A stretch of 64,000 nucleotides of DNA from Tenacibaculum ovolyticum DSM 18103 (GCF_000430545.1 NZ_KE387165.1:248728-312727), one strand, 5' to 3'; positions 17,830-27,233 are shown, numbered from the stretch's first letter. Translations and numbers: made by a program. The notes: generated from the sequence alone by a model not told the origin.

Positions 17830-18414
17830 ATGGCAAAAACTGCAATTTTAATACTCGCTGCAGGTAATTCTTCTCGAATGGGAACTGCAAAACAATTACT
17901 TCCTTATAAACAAACAACATTATTAGGCTGGTCTATTAAACAAGCACAAAAATCGAAAGCTTGCGATGTTTATTGTGTTTTAGGTGCAAATGCTGAAACT
18001 ATAAAGAAACAAATTGATAATACTTCTATTAAAATAATAATCAACCCTAATTACAATGATGGTTTAAGTACTAGTATTGTTTTTGGTGTAAATTATTTAA
18101 TGGATAAAAAAATAGATTCAATATTAATTATGTTAGCAGATCAACCAAATGTAACTACTAATTACTTAAACGAGATGCTAGCTATTTACAAAGAGAATCC
18201 TACTAAAACAATAGCATCTAATTATAAAAACAAAACTGGGGTTCCAGCTATTTTTCCGAAATCTAATTTTAATAAATTACTAAATTTAAAGGGAGATAAA
18301 GGAGCAAAAGAGCTATTAAATGAACAATCATCAGAAATCATAAAAATGAAACCCTTTTGTTTAATTGATATCGATACTAATGAAGATTATCAAAACCTTA
18401 GTAAGCAAGGTTAA
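17830..18414 (+). CDS. MocA/MobA-like nucleotidyltransferase
   Basis: A 194-residue NTP-transferase domain protein. The N-terminal LILAAGNSSRMGTAKQLLPY is the nucleotide-binding signature of MocA-type molybdenum cofactor cytidylyltransferases, and IMLADQPNVT carries the metal-binding Asp. The fold continues through SNYKNKTGVPAIFP and ends in DIDTNEDYQNL. The position 4 bp after an XdhC gene favours a MocA role, making cytosine-dinucleotide cofactor, over MobA, but the nucleotide preference cannot be read with certainty. Confidence 0.88.
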   Translation: MAKTAILILAAGNSSRMGTAKQLLPYKQTTLLGWSIKQAQKSKACDVYCVLGANAETIKKQIDNTSIKIIINPNYNDGLSTSIVFGVNYLMDKKIDSILIMLADQPNVTTNYLNEMLAIYKENPTKTIASNYKNKTGVPAIFPKSNFNKLLNLKGDKGAKELLNEQSSEIIKMKPFCLIDIDTNEDYQNLSKQG

Positions 18415-18429
18415 ATATATTTAAGCCCA

Positions 18430-18457
18430 TTGGTTTCAAGAATATAAATTACTTTTA
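18430..18457 (+). promoter_or_regulatory. Candidate promoter of the phosphoesterase-barrel gene
   Basis: TTG (18430-18432), a 17-nt spacer and TACTTTTA (18450-18457), which differs from TAnnTTTG only in the last base. The start codon follows 19 nt later. Confidence 0.4.
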
Positions 18458-18476
18458 CAATCCAATTGATTAACTT

Positions 18477-21400
18477 ATGAATTTTAGATCTTTTCTATAT
18501 TTTACGACAGTCGTTTTATTAACTGGTTGCGCTACCTATAAAGCTCAATATGCAACGAAAGAAAAAACTGAAAAAATAAATTCTAATAAAAAAATTATAC
18601 ACTCTTTTTATTTAATTGGAGATGCAGGAAATTCTAATTTAGGATCTGTATCACCAGCACTAGCGTATTTAAATAAACATATTAGTAAAGCTGATAAAAA
18701 CGCTACATTACTTTTTTTAGGTGATAATGTATATGAAACAGGAGTTCCTTTTAAAACATCTGAACAATATCCTTTAGCAAAACACAGAATTAAAGCACAA
18801 ACTTCTATTGCAAAAAAATTTGCTGGTAGGTCTATCTTTATCCCAGGGAATCATGATTGGTATAATGGCTTAGATGGATTAAAAAGAGAAGAGAAATTAG
18901 TAGAAAAAGCATTGGGCAAAAATTCTTTTTTACCAGAAAATGGGTGCCCTTTAAAAAAAGTAAACATTTCTAAAGATGTTGTTTTAATTATTGTTGATAC
19001 ACATTGGTATGTTACTAATTGGGATAACCACCCAAAAATAAACGACAATTGTGAAATAAAAACAAGGATAAAGTTTTTTGAAGAATTTAAAGGTTTAATT
19101 AAAAAAGCAAGGGGCAAAACAACTGTTATCGCATTACATCATCCAATGTTTACAAATGGTCCTCATGGTGGTTATTATTCTTTTAAAAGTCATATGAAAC
19201 CGCTTCCTGTTTTAGGAACTCTAAAAAATATTTTAAGAAAAACAACGGGAATCACAAATACCGATTTACAAAATAAAAAATACAACGAACTTAAAAAACG
19301 CATTGTAACCTTAGCTAAAGAAAACGATAAAACAATTTTTGTTTCTGGTCATGAGCATAGTTTACAATATATTGTTGAAGACAATATTCCGCAGATAATT
19401 AGTGGTTCTGGTTCAAAAACTACTGCTACCAAATTAGCAGGCGGTGCAAAATTCACTTATGGAGGGCAAGGTTATGCTAAATTAGATATTTATAAAGACG
19501 GCTCTTCTAATGTAAGTTTTTATGCTGTTAATGAAGATAAAGTGGTGTACCAAACCAATGTTTTAGCACCTAATAAAAAGAAAACATTTACAACATATCC
19601 TGATCGTAAAATTACAGAAAAAGCTGCGTCAATTTATACTGATAAAGAGGTTACAAAAGGAGGTATCTACGAATATTTTTGGGGGAAACGATATCGAAAA
19701 TATTTTGGAACGAAAGTTACAGCACCAATAGTAAATTTAGACACCCTTTTTGGAGGTTTAAGACCTGTAAGAAAAGGTGGTGGAAATCAATCTAAATCCT
19801 TACGATTACGAGATAAAAATGGAAGTGAATATGTAATGCGAGCTTTACGTAAAAATGCTGTTCAATACTTACAAGCTGTTGCTTTTAAAGATCAATATTT
19901 AAATGGTCAACTAGATGAAACCTATACTGAAGGCTTATTACTAGATGCTTTTACAGGTTCGCATCCGTATGCACCATTTACTATCGGAGCTTTATCTGAC
20001 GCTGTAGGTATTTATCATACAAATCCCGTTTTATATTATGTACCTAAACAAAATGCGCTGGGATCTTTTAATTCAGGTTTTGGTGATGAATTGTATATGA
20101 TTGAAGAGCGTGCAGCTTCTGGACATGGTGATAAGGCTAGTTTTGGTTTTTCTAATAAGGTAATTAGCACTGATGATTTATTAAAGAATTTATCTAAAAA
20201 TGAGAAACACAAAATAGATGAAGCTTCTTATATTAAAGCTCGTTTATTTGATATGTTAATTGGAGATTGGGACAGACACGAAGATCAATGGCGTTGGGCT
20301 ACTTTTAAAGAAAATGGGTATACTATTTATCGCCCTATTCCTAGAGATAGAGATCAGGCATTTTCTATTATGGGAGATGGTGCTTTATTAAATTTTGCTA
20401 CAAAAATGGTTCCTGCTTTACGTTTAATGCAAGCTTACCAGGAAGATTTAAAAAGCCCGAAGTGGTTTAATTTAGAGCCTTATCCATTAGACATGTCTTT
20501 AATTAATCAATCTGATAAAAGTATTTGGGACGCACAGGTAAAACATATTATTACTAATATAACCGATGAAATTATTGATGCTTCTTTTGCGAACTTCCCT
20601 AATGAAGTTCAAGGTGAAACCATAAAAATAATTAAAAATAAATTACAAGGAAGAAGAAGAAATTTACAGAAAATATCTGATACTTATTTTAAACACATTA
20701 ATAAATTTCAAGTAATTAAAGGTACTAACAAAGATGATTGGTTTGAAATTAACCGCTTACCTAACGGACAAACAAAAGTTATTGCTTACAGAATTAAAAA
20801 AGGAAAGAAAGCTACTATTTTTCATAACAGAACATACAATCATATTAAAACTAAAGAGATTTGGGTATATGGTTTAGATGATGATGATATGTTTGTTGTA
20901 AAAGGCAATGGAGATAATTTAATTAAACTTCGAATTGTTGGTGGTCAAAATAATGACAGTTACAATATTATTAATGGTAAAAGAGTAACTATTTACGACC
21001 ATAAAACAAAGAAAAACACATTTATTACCAAAAAAGGAAACAAAAAGCTAACGGATGATTACGAAACAAATGTTTACAATTATAAAAAATTAAAAAACAA
21101 CTCAAATGTTTTAAGTCCGCTTATTGGAGCGAATCCAGATGATGGATTTAAAATAGGATTCTCTAACATTTATACAGCTAATGGTTTTGAAAGAAATCCG
21201 TTTACATCACAACACATTCTATCTGGTGCCTATTATTTTGCTACTAATGGGTTTGAGTTAAATTATTCTAGTGAATTTGCGAATGTTATAGGAAACTGGA
21301 ACCTTGGTTTAAATGCAATGTATACAAGTCCTAATTATGCTATGAACTTCTTCGGGTTAGGTAATAACACAAAAAACTTGCAAGCTGATGATGTTGTAAA

Positions 21401-22133
21401 TAAAGATTACAATCGTGTAAAAATAAGAAAAGCTATAGCTGGTTTATCGATACATTGGAAAGGTGATTTGGGAGCAAAAATAAAATTAGGCTTAAACTAC
21501 CAATCTTTTAAAATTGATAAAACTCTTAATAGGTTTATTGCAGCACAAGCTGTTAATTTTAATACTCAAAATTTCTTAAATGCAGAAGCTAGTTATAGCT
21601 TTGAAAACACTGACAACCCTGCTTTTACAACAATAGGAATGAAAACAGCTTTACAAGTTGGTTATACTGCTAATTTAAAAAGAAATAATAAATTTGGCTA
21701 CGCTATTCCTTCTATCTCATTTGACTATAAATTAGTTCCTAGCGGTCAGGTAGTTTTAGCTACAAAATTTAAAGGTCATTTTACTTTTGGTGATAATTTT
21801 GAATTTTATCAAGGAGCCAATTTAGGTGCAAATAATGGTTTACGTGGTTACAGAAATGAACGTTTTATAGGTAAAAATGCGTTTTATCATAGTTCAGATA
21901 TTCGTTTAAATTTAAGAAAGTTAAAAACTGGCTTATTACCACTACATGTTGGAATTTATGGTGGTTTTGATTATGGTAAAGTATGGTTAGAAAATATAGA
22001 TTCAAAAAAATGGAATACTTCTATTGGTGGAGGAGTTTTCTTTAACGCAGCTAATATGATGACTGCAAATATTTCTGCCTTTAATAGTAATGATGGTTTA
22101 CGAATAGCTTTTGCTATGGGATTTAATTTTTAA
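18477..22133 (+). CDS. Lipoprotein: metallophosphoesterase, kinase-like middle region, C-terminal outer-membrane barrel
   Basis: A 1218-residue protein with a lipobox (LTGC, Cys18). Residues 43-360 are a calcineurin-type metallophosphoesterase with all metal motifs: GDAGNS, GDNVYE, GNHDW (124-128), HHPM and GHEH (291-294). The last 350 residues are a BamA/surface-antigen-like beta-barrel ending RIAFAMGFNF. The middle (about 400-700) has no domain that I know by name. It nevertheless shows kinase-like landmarks: GGGNQSKSLRLRD and YVMRALRK (452-459), a hinge-like DELYMIEERA (537-546), GDWDRHEDQW (596-605), then IPRDRDQAF (621-629). That order resembles HipA/Fam20/PI4K-type atypical kinases. The end domains are firm; the kinase reading is inference. 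The stop is 4 bp before the next ATG. Confidence 0.75.
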   Translation: MNFRSFLYFTTVVLLTGCATYKAQYATKEKTEKINSNKKIIHSFYLIGDAGNSNLGSVSPALAYLNKHISKADKNATLLFLGDNVYETGVPFKTSEQYPLAKHRIKAQTSIAKKFAGRSIFIPGNHDWYNGLDGLKREEKLVEKALGKNSFLPENGCPLKKVNISKDVVLIIVDTHWYVTNWDNHPKINDNCEIKTRIKFFEEFKGLIKKARGKTTVIALHHPMFTNGPHGGYYSFKSHMKPLPVLGTLKNILRKTTGITNTDLQNKKYNELKKRIVTLAKENDKTIFVSGHEHSLQYIVEDNIPQIISGSGSKTTATKLAGGAKFTYGGQGYAKLDIYKDGSSNVSFYAVNEDKVVYQTNVLAPNKKKTFTTYPDRKITEKAASIYTDKEVTKGGIYEYFWGKRYRKYFGTKVTAPIVNLDTLFGGLRPVRKGGGNQSKSLRLRDKNGSEYVMRALRKNAVQYLQAVAFKDQYLNGQLDETYTEGLLLDAFTGSHPYAPFTIGALSDAVGIYHTNPVLYYVPKQNALGSFNSGFGDELYMIEERAASGHGDKASFGFSNKVISTDDLLKNLSKNEKHKIDEASYIKARLFDMLIGDWDRHEDQWRWATFKENGYTIYRPIPRDRDQAFSIMGDGALLNFATKMVPALRLMQAYQEDLKSPKWFNLEPYPLDMSLINQSDKSIWDAQVKHIITNITDEIIDASFANFPNEVQGETIKIIKNKLQGRRRNLQKISDTYFKHINKFQVIKGTNKDDWFEINRLPNGQTKVIAYRIKKGKKATIFHNRTYNHIKTKEIWVYGLDDDDMFVVKGNGDNLIKLRIVGGQNNDSYNIINGKRVTIYDHKTKKNTFITKKGNKKLTDDYETNVYNYKKLKNNSNVLSPLIGANPDDGFKIGFSNIYTANGFERNPFTSQHILSGAYYFATNGFELNYSSEFANVIGNWNLGLNAMYTSPNYAMNFFGLGNNTKNLQADDVVNKDYNRVKIRKAIAGLSIHWKGDLGAKIKLGLNYQSFKIDKTLNRFIAAQAVNFNTQNFLNAEASYSFENTDNPAFTTIGMKTALQVGYTANLKRNNKFGYAIPSISFDYKLVPSGQVVLATKFKGHFTFGDNFEFYQGANLGANNGLRGYRNERFIGKNAFYHSSDIRLNLRKLKTGLLPLHVGIYGGFDYGKVWLENIDSKKWNTSIGGGVFFNAANMMTANISAFNSNDGLRIAFAMGFNF

Positions 22134-22137
22134 TTTT

Positions 22138-22524
22138 ATGATAACACAACAAGTAGTATTAATATCTGGAGCTTTATTTGGAATGCTCGCTGTAATTTTT
22201 GGAGCCTTTGGAGCGCACGCTTTAAAGAAAATTTTATCTGAAGACCAGCTAAAATCGTTTGAAACAGGTGTAAAATATCAAATGTATCACGCAATTGTTT
22301 TATTATTTGTAGGAAGCTATTTTAAAGGCTCAAATCAATTAATGAACTATTCTTTTATTTTTGGTATCATTCTTTTTTCTTTTAGTATTTACGGATTGGT
22401 CTTATCTGACGCAAAAGGCAAAAAAATGAAATTCCTTGGGCCAATAACGCCATTAGGAGGTTTATTATTGGTTACTGGATGGGCTACATTAATATACCAA
22501 ATAAGTCAAACTGTAAACTTTTAA
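22138..22524 (+). CDS. DUF423 small membrane protein
   Basis: A 128-residue inner-membrane protein with four hydrophobic helices and the DUF423 (YgdD) signature FGAFGAHALKKILS...FETGVKYQMYHAI, and a C-terminal GPITPLGGLLLVTGWATL. The ATG at 22138 is chosen. An earlier in-frame ATG at 22111 lies inside the preceding gene and would add nine residues not found in the family. It starts 4 bp after the stop of the phosphoesterase-barrel gene, so the two are co-transcribed. Function of DUF423 is unknown. Confidence 0.9.
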   Translation: MITQQVVLISGALFGMLAVIFGAFGAHALKKILSEDQLKSFETGVKYQMYHAIVLLFVGSYFKGSNQLMNYSFIFGIILFSFSIYGLVLSDAKGKKMKFLGPITPLGGLLLVTGWATLIYQISQTVNF

Positions 22525-22540
22525 CAGCTTACAGTTTGAC
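22505..22540. terminator. Inverted repeat at the end of the DUF423 gene
   Basis: Perfect 12-bp arms GTCAAACTGTAA (22505-22516) and TTACAGTTTGAC (22529-22540) include the stop codon in the loop. They lie between two convergent genes. There is no T-tract, so termination is likely but not certain. Confidence 0.5.
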
Positions 22541-22573
22541 AGCAAAATAAGCCTCATGAGGATAAGGATATTT

Positions 22574-24070
22574 TTAATCTACATTTTGAGCATCACTAAT
22601 CACTCTATCTATAAACTCTGTTTTTATATATAGCTGTTTTGCTAAATTATGTAGCACATTTACTTCTTCTTCATCTATTTGACCATCTGCATACGAGATT
22701 ATAGATAAATCTCTAAGCATATTTAATTTTTGCATTACAGATAGTACAACATCTAATTCTTTTGCTAAATCAATTATCTCTGTAATAATATCATCTTCTG
22801 TTAATCCTTTAACTGTTAACATACATTCTGCAAAAATTGCAGGAGAAACAATACTACTTAAGGCTTGTATTTCAGAATCGTCTACGGTTCCATCAGCTTT
22901 AGAAATCATGTATCCACCTAAAAACATAAAACGTTGTATTTTATCAGAATGCTCAGTTTCATTTTCTAAATCTTCTGGTTCCATTAGAGATAAAATTCGT
23001 TTAATTTCTAACTCCATAGCTTCTTCTGTAATCTCTCCTTTTATAGATGGATTAAATAAACCATAGGTTTCACTTTTATTAAACAACTCTAGCGCTTTAA
23101 TTCTAAGTGGACTAAACGGATGACTACTATACCAATCTGAAGGATCGTGTGTATCGTCTTTTAAAACTGCTTCTAAATCTGAAAACTGTTCTATGTATGC
23201 GTTTAGTTTAAAATCTAATGAATCTGTAGTTACTCCTGATGATAGTTTAAAAAATGTACGCCCTGCTGCTTCAAAGCTTTGACAACATAACAACCCTGCC
23301 CTATCTGCACTAATTTCGGCATTTCTATTCCATGCATATAATTTCATTGCATAGATTGGCGCTAATTCGTTTTCTCCTTCATCTAAAATGTGCTTAACTG
23401 GATAGTTAAAATGCTCAAAAAGCACATGCCCAATTTCATGACCTACCACAAAGGCCAATTCATCCTTTTTAAAACGCTCTAAAAGACCAGAAGATAAAAT
23501 AATGTATAATTTGTCTTCATCTGGCGGATAACAAGCTGCATTAAAAGTATCACTTTGATATACAAAAAATTCTATATCAGATTTCAACTTTAAAACCTCT
23601 TTACAATGCAAACCTATTTCATGTAAAACAGGTGCCAAGGTTTTTGTTAATCGTAAACTTGATTTTAATAAATGACGACGTGATTTAAAAACAGGGTTGT
23701 TATCTTTTATTTTGGTTAATATTTTTTGAATTAACTCATCTTCTTGAAAAGTTAAAACATAATCTCTATCACCATCATAAACCAACGCATTTAAATCAAT
23801 ATCCGCTCTAGAATTATCATAAACCTCAACGATATTTTCAGTAATATTTTTTAAATTTAAGGCATTTATTGTTTCAATACCCTTTGTATATTGTTCTATT
23901 AATTGTTGTGCTGTATCCTGAAAAGCAGTACTTACGGCTTGTAATTTTTCTGTGTCACCATTTGCTTGTGCTGCTGCTAAATCTTCTAGCATCTTATTCT
24001 GAGCAATAGTAAGTGCTTCTTGATGCTCTTTTTCTAATTCAGTTAAACTTTTAGATTTATATTCGTTCAT
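22574..24070 (-). CDS. M48-family metallopeptidase with C-terminal TerB-like domain
   Basis: A 498-residue protein without signal peptide or membrane helix. A helical N-terminal region (1-100, coiled-coil-like AQNKMLEDLAAAQANGD) is followed by a peptidase domain with the zinc site HEIGH (H211, E212, H215) and a downstream ligand in EISADRAGLL. Residues about 385-498 form a TerB-like helical domain with two acidic repeats, SKADGTVDDSEIQAL and SYADGQIDEEEVNVL, reminiscent of metal-binding loops. It follows the LRR/DUF6882 gene after 46 bp, probably in the same transcript. A soluble cytoplasmic M48 enzyme joined to TerB is unusual compared with the membrane HtpX type. Confidence 0.82.
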   Translation of the reverse strand: MNEYKSKSLTELEKEHQEALTIAQNKMLEDLAAAQANGDTEKLQAVSTAFQDTAQQLIEQYTKGIETINALNLKNITENIVEVYDNSRADIDLNALVYDGDRDYVLTFQEDELIQKILTKIKDNNPVFKSRRHLLKSSLRLTKTLAPVLHEIGLHCKEVLKLKSDIEFFVYQSDTFNAACYPPDEDKLYIILSSGLLERFKKDELAFVVGHEIGHVLFEHFNYPVKHILDEGENELAPIYAMKLYAWNRNAEISADRAGLLCCQSFEAAGRTFFKLSSGVTTDSLDFKLNAYIEQFSDLEAVLKDDTHDPSDWYSSHPFSPLRIKALELFNKSETYGLFNPSIKGEITEEAMELEIKRILSLMEPEDLENETEHSDKIQRFMFLGGYMISKADGTVDDSEIQALSSIVSPAIFAECMLTVKGLTEDDIITEIIDLAKELDVVLSVMQKLNMLRDLSIISYADGQIDEEEVNVLHNLAKQLYIKTEFIDRVISDAQNVD

Positions 24071-24116
24071 TTTTTTTATTTAAAATATTATACTTACCTA
24101 TTTACACGTAACCCTA

Positions 24117-25955
24117 CTATACGTTTGTTGCTATTTTAGAATTAGATGCTTTTAATAAGCGATTTTTCAAGTCGAAAATCCCTAGAATTTGATCGCTCCC
24201 TTTAGTAGCCAAAATATTATTACCTGACAATTGTACTTTATACCCTTTTTGATTTAAATAAGAGAACAAAGCATGTTTATGGCTAAATTTCATTCTAGTG
24301 GTAACCTTTGCAAAATGTGAACAAATAAGAGCAGGTTCTGTAATTTCTTTCGCGTCTACTAACTCAGATGTTAGCAATACATAAACTTTTATTCCTTTAA
24401 AATTTAAAGGAGCATAACAACTCGATACAACGACACCATTAGCTACAAAAGAAAAATAATGCCCTGGATCATTTTCTGTTTCAATCTTTGGCATTGTTAA
24501 ATCTTCAATACCATATTTTTCGCCTATTTTTTTTAAAGCTAAAGAAGCTTCTAAGAATTGCTCTGGAATTCCGCTTTGTTTATTTGCCCATGCCCAAAGC
24601 CATGATTGTTCTTTTTCAGAATATGTTCCTAGCACCTGCATTCTAAAAACATGCTCACCATATGTTACCGTTCCTTCTAACATATCACAAGACCAACCTA
24701 AATCTTCAACAACTTCTTGAAAATGATCTTGACGTTCAAAAGTTAATGCTACCGACTGGTTATGTAATTGTGATAAATTTACTTTGGGTTGTTCATTTTT
24801 CGAACCTTCTTTTATTTGTTCTTCTTCCCTTCTATTAACTAAACCTGTACCTGGATATTCAAATGAAATATTATTAATTTCAGATCGAAAAAAAATGTTT
24901 TCAATCCTTTCTTTGAATATTATTGGCATTGATACTTTCTTTAATTTATTACTTTCAGAAAATGCTTGTGGACCAATAGAATCTACACCTTCTGGAATAC
25001 TCAAAAACGCTAAGTTATTCCCAGCAAAAGCAGATTCTCCTATTTTTTTAAGACTTAATGGTAATTTTACTTCAGTAATGCCACTATTAGAAAAACAATA
25101 GTTTGGTATTTCTATCATACTTTCCGAAAGAGTCAATGTCGAAATAGTATTTCTAGAAAAAGCCCCATCCCCAATTACAACAAGACTATTTGGCAACGTA
25201 AGTGTTTTTAATTGATTTCCATAAAAAGCATCTTCACCTACTTCAATTAAACCTTCTGGTAAATTAATATGAGTAAGTTTATTACCATCTAATGCTTGCT
25301 TTCCTATACTTAACAATGTTTTAGGAAGTACTACTTTCTCTAAATTCATTTCTTGAAATGAATACGGAGCTAATTTTGTTACCTTCTTATTGTTAATCAG
25401 TTCAGGAATTACAATTGTTGTTTGGTCATCATTGTACTTAGTAATTGTTATTGCCCCATTAACTTCTTCGAATGAAAAAGCATTTTTATTTTTACTAAAA
25501 TCAACAGAGGGGCCATTTAGGTTTTCATCTGCTTCTGAAAAACGCTCTAAATTATCCTCCAATAATGTAATAATACGTTTAGTTCTACTTTCTATCGCAT
25601 CAGCATTAATAACTGGGCTATGATCTATTTTTAAAACCCCTTCTTCGAAACTAATCGCATTCTCTGGGTTACTTTCATTTTTACTGTTTTCAATAACAAT
25701 TTTTCTCAATCCTTTTCTTAATAATTCTCCCCCTAGTTCGTCTATATTAATAGCTTTTAGCCCGTCTATTAATGGCTGAAAGTAAACTTTAACAAAAGTA
25801 TCGTTGTATAAATGTGAAAAACGATCTTCTTGTAAAGTATTCCATGCGATAGAAATTAGTACATCAAAATTTGCTGCTTTAAAAATCTGCTCTTCAATTT
25901 TTGGGTATAACTCATTTTGAAATGCTTTAATAATTCTTTTTTCTCTTAGTCCCAT
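24117..25955 (-). CDS. LRR protein with a recurring N-terminal domain and C-terminal DUF6882-like domain
   Basis: A 612-residue cytoplasmic protein in three parts. Residues 1-137 are a domain found again as the separate gene at 27238-27648 (shared MGL-EKR, EDRF-HLY, YFQPLI, DHSPVINAD, SRTK). Residues 175-345 carry about seven BspA-type leucine-rich repeats of the form LPNSLVVIGDGAFSRN. Residues 400-600 match the DUF6882 pattern, including VLGTYSEKEQSWLWAWANK. No secretion signal is present, although BspA repeats are often on exported proteins. It is probably co-transcribed with the M48-TerB gene. Function is unknown; repeats suggest protein binding. Confidence 0.7.
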   Translation of the reverse strand: MGLREKRIIKAFQNELYPKIEEQIFKAANFDVLISIAWNTLQEDRFSHLYNDTFVKVYFQPLIDGLKAINIDELGGELLRKGLRKIVIENSKNESNPENAISFEEGVLKIDHSPVINADAIESRTKRIITLLEDNLERFSEADENLNGPSVDFSKNKNAFSFEEVNGAITITKYNDDQTTIVIPELINNKKVTKLAPYSFQEMNLEKVVLPKTLLSIGKQALDGNKLTHINLPEGLIEVGEDAFYGNQLKTLTLPNSLVVIGDGAFSRNTISTLTLSESMIEIPNYCFSNSGITEVKLPLSLKKIGESAFAGNNLAFLSIPEGVDSIGPQAFSESNKLKKVSMPIIFKERIENIFFRSEINNISFEYPGTGLVNRREEEQIKEGSKNEQPKVNLSQLHNQSVALTFERQDHFQEVVEDLGWSCDMLEGTVTYGEHVFRMQVLGTYSEKEQSWLWAWANKQSGIPEQFLEASLALKKIGEKYGIEDLTMPKIETENDPGHYFSFVANGVVVSSCYAPLNFKGIKVYVLLTSELVDAKEITEPALICSHFAKVTTRMKFSHKHALFSYLNQKGYKVQLSGNNILATKGSDQILGIFDLKNRLLKASNSKIATNV

Positions 25956-25999
25956 AGTAATATTATGTATCTTTTTTTATAATTTTCTTAATCCTTATT

Positions 26000-26007
26000 C
26001 AAATATA
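26000..26007 (-). promoter_or_regulatory. -7 element before the LRR/DUF6882 gene
   Basis: TATATTTG on the minus strand, 44 nt before the start at 25955. It lies within TTATTCAAATATAAA (25995-26009, plus strand), a 15-mer repeated exactly at 30413-30427 before the histidine kinase gene. Confidence 0.45.
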
Positions 26008-26072
26008 AAGTCTAATGATTATCTCCCTTTTATTGCTTTTATATACGCAGTAATTCATTTTATAAGCGTATT

Positions 26073-26717
26073 TCACAAAACTGATTCAATTTTCTCTACT
26101 AGAATATTTTCTAATTTTTCTGGTAATGCTTTTTTAGTGTCAATAGAAATCTCTAAAACATTATCTACCTTCTTTACTTTAAAATTTGCTGCTTGAACAA
26201 TAGTTATACTTGTTATAGTTTTCCAAATATCTAATGCCATTGAGTCATTACACACCAATGTTACTGCTTGTAAAAGAGAGTTTACTATATCTTTACAATT
26301 CAACCGAACGTTTAACTCTTGTAATGCAACTTTATCTACATTTAAATTAATTGGTACATTTAATATTTCTTGTTGTTTATTAACCCATCTTTTTAACTCT
26401 AAACCACTTATTGTTTCATTAGAATTAATGGGTCTGCTCACACTACCGTCAGACAATGCTACAGCTAATTGTTTCGGATATTTAATACCTAATAAACAAA
26501 CCTCTTGAACATTAAAAAAGAAAACTTCATTGTTTTGAGTTCTTAAACATACCCCTATTTGATATTCTTCTTTTAATACATCAACAATAAAACCTTCTAA
26601 ATATGTTCCGTTTTTAAGCGTTAAAGTAATTGCTACTTCTTCTTTCTCTTTAAAAATAAGATCTATTATTGCAGCAGGTGACTTTGCCTTAAACTTATTT
26701 ATATACGATGTATCCAT
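26073..26717 (-). CDS. Hypothetical protein with a possible Sm-like N-terminal fold
   Basis: A 214-residue protein that I do not recognise by name. Residues about 25-80 have the strand pattern and turn residues of Sm/LSm barrels: VAITLTLKNGTYLEGFIVDV followed by IGVCLRTQNNEVFFFNVQEV. The rest is mixed helix and strand, with WVNKQQEILNVPINLNVDK in the middle. There is no signal peptide. It lies on the same strand between the lipoprotein gene and the LRR/DUF6882 gene, 117 bp before the latter. The Sm assignment is inference from pattern only; a small beta-barrel of another kind is equally possible. Confidence 0.45.
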   Translation of the reverse strand: MDTSYINKFKAKSPAAIIDLIFKEKEEVAITLTLKNGTYLEGFIVDVLKEEYQIGVCLRTQNNEVFFFNVQEVCLLGIKYPKQLAVALSDGSVSRPINSNETISGLELKRWVNKQQEILNVPINLNVDKVALQELNVRLNCKDIVNSLLQAVTLVCNDSMALDIWKTITSITIVQAANFKVKKVDNVLEISIDTKKALPEKLENILVEKIESVL

Positions 26718-26851
26718 TCTTTTTTATTTAATTATTGAGCGTAAATAAAACTTGACTAGTTTTATAATTTTAAAGAGACAGGTATTGCTCTTATTTAGAA
26801 AAAAACAAGGTGGAAGAAAGTGTTAAAATGAAATAGCCATAAAACGATTAA

Positions 26852-27184
26852 TTAACAAACCTCTTTAATATTTTTTGAAGTTAAATAAGCTCTAGAGTTT
26901 CCTTCTTTATAATAAGGCCTATGTAATTTTTTTAATTTAGCATCCCATTCAAATACTATTGAAACTGTTTTTATTTCGACCAATCTTAACGCTACTAGAA
27001 ACAGGTTGAAATTTACATTCGTTGTATTAAAATTACGTTTGAACACAACAATTTCGTATTTTCCTTTATGATGTAACTCTAAATACTCCACTAAACTTTT
27101 TTTAGCAACTTTAGTTGCTATACCACATGAATAAAACGTACTGATAACTAGTAAAAATACTCCTAGGTATAGCCCTTTTAACAT
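26852..27184 (-). CDS. Small lipoprotein, hypothetical
   Basis: A 110-residue protein with a lipoprotein signal peptide: MLKGLYLGVFLLVISTFYSC, with the lipid-modified cysteine at residue 20. The mature part is basic and strand-rich (KYEIVVFKRNFN, VNFNLFLVALRLVEIKTVS). No family is recognised. It stands between two hypothetical genes on the same strand. A hairpin separates it from the upstream gene at 27238. Confidence 0.6.
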   Translation of the reverse strand: MLKGLYLGVFLLVISTFYSCGIATKVAKKSLVEYLELHHKGKYEIVVFKRNFNTTNVNFNLFLVALRLVEIKTVSIVFEWDAKLKKLHRPYYKEGNSRAYLTSKNIKEVC

Positions 27185-27198
27185 ATCTTAATCTTTTT

Positions 27199-27233
27199 AA
27201 AGCCTCCTTTTTTAAATTAAAAAAGGAGGCTTT
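27199..27233 (-). terminator. Terminator after the stand-alone domain gene
   Basis: Arms AAAGCCTCCTTTTTT (from 27199) and AAAAAAGGAGGCTTT (to 27233) form a 15-bp stem with a short AT loop, 4 bp after the stop of the gene at 27238-27648. On the minus strand only three T residues follow, so strength is uncertain. Confidence 0.7.
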
